From: Curvibacter sp. CHRR-16
GTDB lineage: Bacteria; Pseudomonadota; Gammaproteobacteria; Burkholderiales; Burkholderiaceae_C
Length of the DNA: 64,000 bases
NCBI RefSeq assembly: GCF_018474005.1
Contig: NZ_JAHCSH010000001.1
Span: 186,001 to 250,000 of the forward strand
Reading direction: 5' to 3'
Under the pieces are notes generated by a model. The model ran no database searches. It was not told where the DNA came from and was given only the letters and a program-made list of their open reading frames with translations. The translations under genes and the position numbers were made by a program. Below, piece after piece: positions 57,248 to 64,000 of the stretch (position 1 is the first letter of the stretch; each line of letters begins with the position of its first letter).

Positions 57248-57486
57248 GGGGTTTGACCCATTTACACGGTTTGCTGCAGTCGTCCTCAATCTTTTTTTGC
57301 GGGTGCGGTTGCTGGGTGTTTCTTTTTACCTCTGCCTTGGCACAGATGTCCGAGCATGCTCTGGATGCCATTCCGATGGGTATTGGAATTTCGGGCCTAT
57401 GGGGCATTATTCCGTTTGTATTGACGTTTTCAATCGCGCGCTACATCACTGAAAAGTTGCGTGCTTGGGTTGTCGACAAGGAGTAA
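57244..57486 (+). CDS. Small membrane protein, function unknown
   Basis: About 80 residues from the GTG at 57244, which overlaps the previous stop as GTGA; the frame is open from 57217. Two hydrophobic segments, IFFCGCGCWVFLFTSALAQ (signal-like, with three Cys) and GLWGIIPFVLTFSIARYI, flank a short polar loop. No family recognised. It ends 4 nt before the VOC gene. Confidence 0.5.
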   Translation: MRGLTHLHGLLQSSSIFFCGCGCWVFLFTSALAQMSEHALDAIPMGIGISGLWGIIPFVLTFSIARYITEKLRAWVVDKE

Positions 57487-57490
57487 TTGC

Positions 57491-57883
57491 GTGTTTTCAC
57501 ACATCATGGTGGGCGTCAGTGACTTCGAGCGGGCCATGGCTTTTTACAAGCCTGTGCTCGACGCGCTGGGCATACAGTTTCGTTTCTTGGAGGACGATCA
57601 GCCTTGGGCTGGCTGGCAATCTTCACCCGAGCCTCGGCCATTGTTTCTAATTGGTCGTCCGTTCAACCAGCAACCGCACCACCCGGGCAACGGGCAGATG
57701 GTGGCATTCCTTGCCAGCTCGCGCCAGCAAGTCGATCAAGTCCATGCCTTGGCATTGGCCCACGGTGGTGTGTGTGAAGGCCAACCCGGTTTACGGCCCC
57801 AGTACCACGCCCACTACTACGGGGCCTACTTTCGCGATCCCGATGGCAACAAGCTATGCGTGGCGTGTCACCACGCACCATAG
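57491..57883 (+). CDS. VOC-family protein (glyoxalase/bleomycin-resistance fold)
   Basis: 130 residues from the GTG at 57491, with AAGGAG 7 nt upstream. MFSHIMVGVSDFERAMAFYK-type start (HIMVGVSDFERAMAFYKPV), ending YYGAYFRDPDGNKLCVACH, as in single-domain VOC proteins. His near the N-terminus is kept, but the usual Glu in the last strand is replaced by Cys (KLCVAC), so metal binding may be changed. Function unknown. Confidence 0.85.
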   Translation: MFSHIMVGVSDFERAMAFYKPVLDALGIQFRFLEDDQPWAGWQSSPEPRPLFLIGRPFNQQPHHPGNGQMVAFLASSRQQVDQVHALALAHGGVCEGQPGLRPQYHAHYYGAYFRDPDGNKLCVACHHAP

Positions 57884-57905
57884 CCTTGTAACACCCACCG
57901 ACTAA

Positions 57906-58244
57906 CTAAACCCTTGCGCCGCTCTTGTGTGCAGCCTTGTCTTCAGCCATTCCTAGGTGCTGGATCACCACGGGTGGTCGGTTCGGGAACTGTGCCACCA
58001 GTTCTAGCTTGCCGCCCATGCTCTCCACATAGTGGCGCAAGGTAGAGAGCAGCATGTCGCTGCGCTTTTCTAGGCGCGAGATGGTGTCTTGGCCTACTCC
58101 CAGGGTGGCGGCCAGTTGCTCTTGGGTTTGTTGGGCTGCCAAGCGCAGGTCTTTGAGGGTGGCCAACTCCATGGCACGCGCTGCTATCTGCTCCTGCCGC
58201 TTTGGGGGCAGTGCGGCCATGATGTCATCGAGTTTTCTTGCCAT
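57906..58244 (-). CDS. XRE-family antitoxin (HigA-like)
   Basis: 112 residues from the ATG at 58244. A helix-turn-helix occupies about residues 30-62: LKDLRLAAQQTQEQLAATLG and VGQDTISRLEKRSDMLLSTL. The C-terminus YVESMGGKLELVAQFPNRPP is typical of antitoxins paired with Gp49-like HigB toxins. It overlaps the toxin gene end by 20 nt and so would be translated from the same mRNA. It probably represses the operon. Confidence 0.87.
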   Translation of the reverse strand: MARKLDDIMAALPPKRQEQIAARAMELATLKDLRLAAQQTQEQLAATLGVGQDTISRLEKRSDMLLSTLRHYVESMGGKLELVAQFPNRPPVVIQHLGMAEDKAAHKSGARV

Positions 58245-58563
58245 TGTGTGACTCCTTGCTGTGCGCGGGCTGTTGGCCCAGATGCTCGTCATAGCGCTCA
58301 TCGGCGATATGGATCAAGCGTTTATAAAAACGGCGTTGGTCTGTGCCGCCTTTGTCTCCCCCAACCAAAAGAATGGCCTGTCGTTGTGGGTCAAAAGCAA
58401 ACGCCACGCGCCAAACCTGCCCATTCCACGCAAAACGCAGCTCTTTCATGTTGGTGTGGCGTGAACCCTTGAGCGTATCCACGGTAGGACGCCCTAAGTT
58501 GGGGCCAAATTCCGCTAGCAATCGCGCGTGTGCCAACAGTTCGTCTTGTAAGTCCTCTTTCAA
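58225..58563 (-). CDS. Type II toxin, RelE/HigB (Gp49) family
   Basis: 112 residues from a TTG at 58563 that overlaps the emrB stop as TTGA; no ATG fits upstream. LAEFGPNLGRPTVDTLKGSR and ELRFAWNGQVWRVAFAFDPQ and VGGDKGGTDQRRFYKRLIHI are characteristic of Gp49/HigB-like mRNA interferases. The toxin comes first and the antitoxin second, the usual HigBA order. No separate promoter is evident between emrB and the toxin, so it may be expressed with the efflux operon. Confidence 0.82.
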   Translation of the reverse strand: MKEDLQDELLAHARLLAEFGPNLGRPTVDTLKGSRHTNMKELRFAWNGQVWRVAFAFDPQRQAILLVGGDKGGTDQRRFYKRLIHIADERYDEHLGQQPAHSKESHNGKKTR

Positions 58564-60122
58564 TGCGCCCCCGCCGCCGCATCCTGTGCGCCAGCACCAC
58601 CGCTGCGTTTGGGTTTGGTGAGCCACACCAGTGGGATGAGTGCCAAGAACAGCAAGGAGGAGACAAAGAACAGCTCGCTGGTGGAGAGCATGAAGGACTG
58701 CTGGTCCACGAGTCGGTTCACTTGCGACAGTGCTTGGGTGGTGTCCAGTCCGCTGCTGCCCAAGCCCGAGAGGGTTTGCACTGCCGTGTTGCTGCCCGCG
58801 TTGATGGATTCCACCAGTTGGGTGTGGTGCAGTTTGGCGCGGTCTTCCCAAATGGTGGTGGCCAGCGACGTGCCCATGGCCCCTGCGGTGATGCGCATGA
58901 AGTTGGACACCCCAGATGCCGACGGTATGCGCTCTGGCGTGATGCCCGAGAGCGTGAGCGTCATGAGCGGGATGAAGAAGAAGGCCATGGCCACGCCTTG
59001 GATGAAGGTGGGGATCATGATGGTGTCAAAGTCGGCCTGTGTGTTAAAGCGCGAGCGCAGCCACAGCACGAGTGCAAACACCAAAAACGAGAAGGTGGCG
59101 AACCAGCGCGGGTCGAACTTGCCCACGTTCTTGCCCACGATGGGCGAGAACACGATGGCCAGCAAGCCCACAGGCGCCATGACCATGCCCGCCTGCGTGG
59201 CGGTGTAGCCCATGAACTGCTGCAGCCACAGGGGCAGCACCACCACGTTGCCAAAGAACAGGCCATAGCCCACCGCAGTGGCCAGCGCACCGGCCCAGAA
59301 GTTGCGGCGTTTGAACAAGGACAGGTCTACCACGGGGTGGTCGTCGGTCAGCTCCCACGCCAAGAAGAAGGCAAAGCCAATGGCGGCCACGATGGCGTAG
59401 GCCACGATTTCGGGCGAGTCGAACCAGTCCAGCTCTTTGCCTTTGTCCAGCATGATTTGCAGGGCCGATACCCACACCACCAGGAGCGCCAAGCCAATGC
59501 TGTCGATGGGCAGCTTGCGGGTGGGTGTTTCGCGCTGGTGGTAGAGCATCCAAGTGGCTCCGGCAGCAGCCAAACCGACGGGGATGTTGATGTAGAAGAT
59601 CCACGGCCAAGTCATGTTGTCGGTGATCCAGCCGCCCAGCAGAGGCCCCATAACGGGGGCGACCAGTGTGGTCATGGACCACATGGCCATGGCCAAGCCT
59701 GCCAAGGCCGGTGGGTAGCTGGAGAGCAGCAGTGCTTGGGAGAGCGGAATCATGGGCCCGGCCACAAAGCCTTGCAGGGCGCGGGCGGCAATCAGCACGC
59801 TCATGTTGGGTGCCAGACCGCACAGCCACGATGCCAGCACAAACAGCAGCACGCTGGTCATGAATAAGCGCACCTGCCCAAAGCGTTGCGACAGCCAGCC
59901 AGTCAGTGGCACGGCCACGGCGTTGGCCACGCCAAAGCTGGTGATGACCCATGTGCCTTGGTTGGGGCTCACGCCCATATCGCCAGCTATGGCGGGCAGG
60001 GATACGTTGGCAATCGACGAGTCCAGCACGTTCATGAACGTGGCAGCGGACAAGGCCAGCGTGCCCCACACGCGGGCCGAGCCCAGCAGCGGTGCGTGGG
60101 GTGTGAAGGAGGGTTGGCTCAT
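58560..60122 (-). CDS. emrB: DHA2-family multidrug MFS transporter EmrB-like
   Basis: 520 residues with 14 predicted transmembrane helices, the DHA2 layout. Motif C region VTSFGVANAVAVPLTGWLSQ and FGQVRLFMTSVLLFVLASWL, plus FMNVLDSSIANVSLPAIAGD, are typical of EmrB/QacA. It works with the EmrA-like adaptor and the outer membrane factor to expel hydrophobic compounds through both membranes. It begins 16 nt after emrA. Specific drugs cannot be named. Confidence 0.94.
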   Translation of the reverse strand: MSQPSFTPHAPLLGSARVWGTLALSAATFMNVLDSSIANVSLPAIAGDMGVSPNQGTWVITSFGVANAVAVPLTGWLSQRFGQVRLFMTSVLLFVLASWLCGLAPNMSVLIAARALQGFVAGPMIPLSQALLLSSYPPALAGLAMAMWSMTTLVAPVMGPLLGGWITDNMTWPWIFYINIPVGLAAAGATWMLYHQRETPTRKLPIDSIGLALLVVWVSALQIMLDKGKELDWFDSPEIVAYAIVAAIGFAFFLAWELTDDHPVVDLSLFKRRNFWAGALATAVGYGLFFGNVVVLPLWLQQFMGYTATQAGMVMAPVGLLAIVFSPIVGKNVGKFDPRWFATFSFLVFALVLWLRSRFNTQADFDTIMIPTFIQGVAMAFFFIPLMTLTLSGITPERIPSASGVSNFMRITAGAMGTSLATTIWEDRAKLHHTQLVESINAGSNTAVQTLSGLGSSGLDTTQALSQVNRLVDQQSFMLSTSELFFVSSLLFLALIPLVWLTKPKRSGGAGAQDAAAGAH

Positions 60123-60138
60123 GGTGGGGGCCTGGTGT

Positions 60139-61350
60139 TTATGGGCGTGCGCCCGCGTTTTGGGCGATGACGCGCTTCACTTCGGCATTGGCTTGGTCTT
60201 CCAGCGCGGTAAAGATGGTGGTTTGCGCTACAGGGCTGCTGCTTGGGGCATCGGCCAGCATCTTGCCGCTTTGGTCGGCTACATCCACCTTGGCGTCCAT
60301 GGACAGGCCAATGCGCAAGGGGTGTTGGGCCAGTTCAGCGGGGTCTAGTTCCACGCGCACGGGCACGCGCTGCACCACCTTGATCCAGTTGCCCGTGGCA
60401 TTTTGCGCAGGCAGCAGCGAGAAGGCTGCGCCCGTGCCCATGCCCATGCCAGCCACCTTGCCGTGGTACTCCATGCGCTTGCCGTACAGGTCAGCTGTCA
60501 GTAGCACGGGCTGGCCGATGCGGATGCTGCGCAGCTGCACTTCCTTGAAGTTGGCGTCCACCCACAGTTGCTGCAGCGGGATCACGTTCATGAGCGGGGC
60601 ACCGGCTTGCACGCGCTGGCCGATTTGCACGGTGCGCTTGGCGACGTAGCCGTCCGCCGGGGCTTGCAAAGTGGCACGGTGCAGGTTCAGGTAGGCCTCG
60701 CGCACTTTGGCGGCAGCAGCCAGCACGCTGGGGTGGTTGTCCACGTGGGTGCCAGAGGTCAAGCTTTGGTTGCTGCTGAGTTGTTCTTTGGCGTTGACCA
60801 CCCCGGCTTGGGCAGCGGCCAGCGCGTTTTGCGCCGCCAGCAGTTGCGATTTGGCGTGGTTCAGCTCCTCTTGCGACACGGCGCCTTTGCTGGCCAGTGC
60901 TTCGCGGCGCTTGAGGTCGTCGCTGGCGCGGGCGATTTCGGTTTGGGCGCGGGCAATGTCGGTCTCGCGCACCGAGACTTGGGCGGCCAGCGTGTCGTTG
61001 TTGGCGTAGAGGTTGCGCACTTGGCGCACGGCTTGGGCCAGGTTGGCTTCTGCCGTGTCCAGCGCGACTTTGGCGTCGGCCGTGTCCAGTTGCACCAAGG
61101 CTTGGCCGGCTTTCACGTAGTCGGTGTCATCGGCCAAGATGGCCGTGACCGTGCCGCTCACTTGGGGGGTAATCTGGATCAGGTTGCCTTGCACGTAGGC
61201 GTTGTCGGTTTCTTCGGTCGCGCGCTCGCCGTACCAGTGGTAGCCACCGTAGGCCAGACCCAGTGCGGAGACGATGGCCAGCACGGTCAGGATTTGTTTG
61301 CGCTTGCTTTTGGTGGGGGTAGAAGTGGCAGGGGTAACTGGGGTGTTCAT
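60139..61350 (-). CDS. emrA: Membrane fusion protein EmrA-like (HlyD family)
   Basis: 403 residues. One N-terminal transmembrane helix (ILTVLAIVSALGLAYGGYHW), then a lipoyl domain (EETDNAYVQGNLIQITPQVS, ADDTDYVKAGQALVQLDTAD), a long coiled coil over about residues 100-210, and the beta-barrel part VDANFKEVQLRSIRIGQPVL. It bridges EmrB to the outer membrane factor. Second gene of the four-gene order marR-omf-emrA-emrB. Confidence 0.95.
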   Translation of the reverse strand: MNTPVTPATSTPTKSKRKQILTVLAIVSALGLAYGGYHWYGERATEETDNAYVQGNLIQITPQVSGTVTAILADDTDYVKAGQALVQLDTADAKVALDTAEANLAQAVRQVRNLYANNDTLAAQVSVRETDIARAQTEIARASDDLKRREALASKGAVSQEELNHAKSQLLAAQNALAAAQAGVVNAKEQLSSNQSLTSGTHVDNHPSVLAAAAKVREAYLNLHRATLQAPADGYVAKRTVQIGQRVQAGAPLMNVIPLQQLWVDANFKEVQLRSIRIGQPVLLTADLYGKRMEYHGKVAGMGMGTGAAFSLLPAQNATGNWIKVVQRVPVRVELDPAELAQHPLRIGLSMDAKVDVADQSGKMLADAPSSSPVAQTTIFTALEDQANAEVKRVIAQNAGARP

Positions 61351-61380
61351 GGTCGTTTACTCGTTCGCTGCGGTGGGTGT

Positions 61381-62886
61381 TCAGGAGTTGTCTTGCGTGG
61401 CAGGAAGAGCGCTGGCTTGGTAGCCACCGCCCAGCGCGCGGATGAGCTGCAACTCGGTATCGGTTTGGCGTGCATGCAGGTCAACGGCCAAGCGGCGTTG
61501 GGTGAGCACGGCGCTTTCGGCGTTGAGCACTTGCAGGTAATTGCCCAAGCCTGCTTCGTAGCGCTGCACGGCCACGGTGTAGGCGGCTTCGGCGGCTTTT
61601 TGGGCTTGGGCTTGCTCGGCTTGCTGGCGCTGCAGCGATTGGGCCGAAGTGAGCTGGTCGGCCACGTCGCGCACCGCATCTAACACCAAGCCGTTGTAGG
61701 TTTCGATGGCGGCATCCAAATCCGCTGCTTTGCCTTTGAGGTTGGCGCGCAGGCGACCGCCTTCAAACAAGGGCAGACGAATCGCCGGGCCATAGCCCCA
61801 CTGCTGGCTGTTGTTGTCAAACACTTTGTCAAACCCCAAGCTCGAATAGCCCGCAAAGGCGGTCAGGTTGATGTTGGGGTAGAACAAGGTTTTGGCATTG
61901 CTCACGTCGTGGCTGGCCGCTTCCACGCGCCAGCGCGCTGCCACGATGTCGGGGCGGCGGCCCAGCAAGTCCAGTGGCAGTTGATCAATGCTGGCTAGCG
62001 AGGTGTTTGCTATAGTTTTTGTAGCTAGTGAAGCTTGTGTATCAAGCTCTACAGCCGTTTTTTGTCCAGTCAGTGCAGTCAGGGCGTTGCGCAGCAAATC
62101 GGCTTGCTCTTGCAGCACTTCGATTTGGTAACGCGCCTCGGGCAGGCCGCTTTGGGCTTGCTGCAGTTCCAGCTGGGTGTCTAGCCCGGCTTGTACCCGG
62201 TCTTGCACCAGTTGCAGCAGTTGCTGGCGTTGCTCCAGCGTGCGCTGGGCCACTTGCAGTTGGCGCTGCACGCGCACCCATTGCATGTAGTTGCGGGCCA
62301 CGTTGCTGGCCAGCAGCAAGCGGGCGCTAGCGGTATCGGCCTCCATGGCGCGGCTTTGGCCGATGGCGGCTTCCAGCGCGGCGCGGTTTTTGCCAAACAG
62401 GTCTAGCTCCCAGCTAGCACTGGCTTGCACGGTGCCGGTGTCACGCTCGGTGCCGGCCAAGGGGGCGGGTATCAACCCGTTTTTGGTGTAGCGCTGGTGG
62501 GTGGCGTCTACCGAGCCAGTGATCTGGGGCTTGTTCAGGGTGTTGGCGCTATCGACAGCGGTTTGCACCTTGACCAAGCGGGCTTGTGCTACGCGCAGGT
62601 TGGGGTTGTTGGCCAATGCTTGGGTGACCAATTGGCTCAACTGGGCATCGCCATATACCGTCCACCACTGGGCGTTGGCGGCGGCGTTGTCACTGGCCAG
62701 CGCTTTGTCCGACAGGTTAGGGGCGGGGGCCAGCGTGGCCTTTTGCTCCACATGGGTGAAGCTGGCGCAGGCAGTCAAGGCAGCCAGCGCGGTGATGGTG
62801 AGCAGGCTTTGGCTTGTACGCCACAGGCTGCGCGATGGGGCTGCCTGCAGGGCCAGGTTCTGTGTGGTGGGGGCGGTCTGGAGCAT
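61381..62886 (-). CDS. Outer membrane efflux lipoprotein, NodT family
   Basis: 501 residues with a lipobox LTAC near residue 40 (TITALAALTACASFTHVEQ), so the mature protein is a lipoprotein. Two OEP (TolC-like) repeats are present: NPNLRVAQARLVKVQTAVDS in the first and YPNINLTAFAGYSSLGFDKV in the middle, with coiled-coil helices. DNA at 62009-62063 is a dispersed hairpin repeat translated as TQASLATKTIANTSLA. First structural gene after the regulator. Confidence 0.94.
   Translation of the reverse strand: MLQTAPTTQNLALQAAPSRSLWRTSQSLLTITALAALTACASFTHVEQKATLAPAPNLSDKALASDNAAANAQWWTVYGDAQLSQLVTQALANNPNLRVAQARLVKVQTAVDSANTLNKPQITGSVDATHQRYTKNGLIPAPLAGTERDTGTVQASASWELDLFGKNRAALEAAIGQSRAMEADTASARLLLASNVARNYMQWVRVQRQLQVAQRTLEQRQQLLQLVQDRVQAGLDTQLELQQAQSGLPEARYQIEVLQEQADLLRNALTALTGQKTAVELDTQASLATKTIANTSLASIDQLPLDLLGRRPDIVAARWRVEAASHDVSNAKTLFYPNINLTAFAGYSSLGFDKVFDNNSQQWGYGPAIRLPLFEGGRLRANLKGKAADLDAAIETYNGLVLDAVRDVADQLTSAQSLQRQQAEQAQAQKAAEAAYTVAVQRYEAGLGNYLQVLNAESAVLTQRRLAVDLHARQTDTELQLIRALGGGYQASALPATQDNS
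62009..62063 (-). repeat. Dispersed hairpin repeat inside the outer membrane factor gene
   Basis: GCTATAGTTTTTGTAGC, then GAAGCTTG(TGTAT)CAAGCTCTA and CAGCCGTTTTTT, matches the copy at 53343-53395 in element order. It lies in frame and encodes about residues 274-292. Confidence 0.75.
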
Positions 62887-62909
62887 AGTGGTCTCGGAAT
62901 GTCTGGGGA

Positions 62910-63476
62910 CTAGGCTTGCGGGCCTGTCTTGCTGCTTGCAGGTGTCTGCGCTGCTGCGCGGTCTTGCAGCGCTTTGGCGTTGACCAAGATGCGCTGCAGG
63001 TAGCTCGTGAGGGCGGCGAACTCTTGGGCATCAAAGCCAGCCAGCAAGCTGTTCATGGTGTGGCACAGGGCGTCTGGAATGGCGGCGGCGGCTTCTTGGC
63101 CTTCGGGGGTGAGCACCAAGTTCACCACGCGGCGGTCTACTTCAGAGCGCTGGCGTTGGCACAGGTTTTTGGCTTCCAAGCGGTCGAGCATGCGGGTCAT
63201 GGCCCCAGCGTCCAAGCTGCAGTGGCGTGCTAACTCGGCCACCGTGTTGGCGTGGCCGTTGTAGAGCTTGAACAGCGGGTCCCACTGGGCATTGGTCAGG
63301 TCTTTGGGGGCCAGTTGGCGGTCTATCTCATCACGTGCCAAGCCCAAGATGTGCTTCATGAGGTAGCCAATGCTCTCGGCGGGGCGGTAGTTTTCCGGTT
63401 CGTAGAACGAAGCGGACACCAAGGGCGCTGTGCCGCGGGCGGGGGCTGTATTGTTTGGCGTGGATAGATCGGTCAT
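62910..63476 (-). CDS. MarR-family regulator of the efflux operon
   Basis: 188 residues from the ATG at 63476; the frame start at 63503 is a TTG inside the operator and is rejected. The winged helix is NTVAELARHCSLDAGAMTRM and LDRLEAKNLCQRQRSEVDRR with VNLVLTPEGQEAA as wing. It probably represses the efflux operon it heads and responds to a phenolic or hydrophobic drug. No ribosome site precedes the ATG. Confidence 0.93.
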   Translation of the reverse strand: MTDLSTPNNTAPARGTAPLVSASFYEPENYRPAESIGYLMKHILGLARDEIDRQLAPKDLTNAQWDPLFKLYNGHANTVAELARHCSLDAGAMTRMLDRLEAKNLCQRQRSEVDRRVVNLVLTPEGQEAAAAIPDALCHTMNSLLAGFDAQEFAALTSYLQRILVNAKALQDRAAAQTPASSKTGPQA

Positions 63477-63482
63477 GTTGTT

Positions 63483-63504
63483 GATTGTATATTGCCTAGG
63501 CAAA
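63483..63504 (-). promoter_or_regulatory. MarR operator and -10 region of the efflux operon
   Basis: A perfect 12-bp palindrome TTGCCTAGGCAA (63492-63503) lies directly upstream of TATACAAT on the minus strand, 16 nt before the regulator ATG. A repressor bound here would block the promoter, consistent with autoregulation by the MarR protein. Confidence 0.7.
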
Positions 63505-63620
63505 TAATGCCGAGGCTGTAATTGCTTTGGCTATTTTTGGTGAGGCAAGTAGTGACCAAAAAAACGCCCAGACAAGCTGAGCGCGGCTGGTGTGGGGCTG
63601 GCGGACTGTGCCGCTGGTGG

Positions 63621-64000
63621 CTATCCGGTGGTATAGCCCATGGTTTGGGGCAGCCAGAGCACGATTTGGGGGAAGAAGGTCATGGCCAGCAGCAGCAAGA
63701 GCAGCATGACGAGAAAGGGCCAGCCTTCTTTCATCATCTCGCCAATGGGGATGCCAGTGAGCGCTTTGGTGACAAACAGCAGCATGCCAAAGGGGGGGTG
63801 GATGAGGCCAATCATCATATTGAGCACCACCAGCACGCCAAAGTGCACCAAGTCCACGCCCAGCAGCTTGGCTGCAGGCAGCAGCATGGGCACAAACACC
63901 AGCAGCAGCACCGACACGTCCAAAAAGCAGCCCAGCACCAAAAACAGCACATTGGTCAGTAGCAAGAACTGCCAGCGGTTCAGGTGCATGGAGTCCACCC
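63621..64000 (-). CDS. TRAP transporter large permease DctM, C-terminal fragment
   Basis: About 126 C-terminal residues are visible; the gene continues past the window end. NVLFLVLGCFLDVSVLLLVF, LVHFGVLVVLNMMIGLIHPP and PFGMLLFVTKALTGIPIGEM are the conserved end of DctM subunits, with the GLIHPPFG motif. TRAP transporters take up organic acids with a periplasmic binding protein. Substrate unknown. An A/T-rich hairpin with arms TTTTTGGT and ACCAAAAA (63533-63564) lies downstream of its stop. Confidence 0.9.
   Translation of the reverse strand, partial: VDSMHLNRWQFLLLTNVLFLVLGCFLDVSVLLLVFVPMLLPAAKLLGVDLVHFGVLVVLNMMIGLIHPPFGMLLFVTKALTGIPIGEMMKEGWPFLVMLLLLLLAMTFFPQIVLWLPQTMGYTTG

Noticed and set aside
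63533..63564. TTTTTGGT...ACCAAAAA hairpin as a terminator of the TRAP permease gene
   Set aside because: The stem is AT-rich and weak, and it is not followed by a clear GC stem and U-run; not listed as a terminator.

Overview
The window is a chromosomal segment of a Gram-negative betaproteobacterium, most likely Burkholderiales and probably Comamonadaceae. This rests on the GC-rich coding style, gene neighbourhoods such as hpd-VOC-fah-phhB-phhA-maiA and the minor-pilin cluster, two good sigma-32 promoters of proteobacterial type, and a short dispersed hairpin repeat whose copies resemble the GCTATCAAA-type repeats I associate with that family. The species cannot be fixed from sequence alone. 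I saw no rRNA, tRNA, CRISPR array, insertion sequence or prophage.

Layout. 1-3.85 kb: thiamine operon thiC-thiO-thiS-thiG on the minus strand behind a TPP riboswitch. 3.96-5.53 kb: a methyl-accepting chemotaxis protein. 5.7-9.42 kb: a tightly coupled three-gene unit (LprI-like, RTX/lysozyme-like, LprI-like), the most unusual part of the window. 9.5-14.9 kb: an Lrp/AsnC regulator divergent from a phenylalanine/tyrosine catabolic operon that has no hmgA. 15-24.2 kb: EamA exporter, MBL hydrolase, ATP-grasp/alpha-E pair, HDOD protein, DUF2628-like protein, lytic transglycosylase and a DUF945-like membrane protein. 24.3-28.7 kb: minor pilins ending in a very large AT-rich PilX-like protein. 28.7-32.9 kb: TgpA/DUF58/MoxR set. 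32.9-35.5 kb: MscS channel and a GH28 enzyme. 35.6-40.3 kb: etfBA, acyl-CoA dehydrogenase and a flavin oxidoreductase. 40.3-41.5 kb: a diguanylate cyclase. 41.5-46 kb: dnaJ-dnaK-grpE, FKBP isomerase, HxlR regulator. 46.2-52 kb: ComFB-like protein, aroE, rpoD, dnaG. 52-57.9 kb: a second flavin oxidoreductase, ilvD, a CoA-transferase pair, small membrane proteins and a VOC protein. 57.9-63.5 kb: a toxin-antitoxin pair abutting an emrB-emrA-outer membrane factor operon with its MarR regulator. 63.6 kb to the end: the C-terminus of a TRAP transporter permease.

How the genes work together. Most of the window is housekeeping: thiamine made under TPP feedback, aromatic amino acids burned to fumarate and acetoacetate (which the CoA transferase could activate), acyl-CoA electrons passed to ETF, and heat-shock control of chaperones. 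The candidate new system is the 5.7-9.4 kb cassette. It encodes a protein with a T4-lysozyme-like E-8-D-8-T active site joined to calcium-binding RTX repeats, translated between two secreted proteins of the LprI (lysozyme inhibitor) family. The two LprI genes share a nearly identical 99-bp N-terminal stretch but have unrelated C-termini. I read this as a secreted muramidase with its own periplasmic inhibitors. That function is inferred, not shown.
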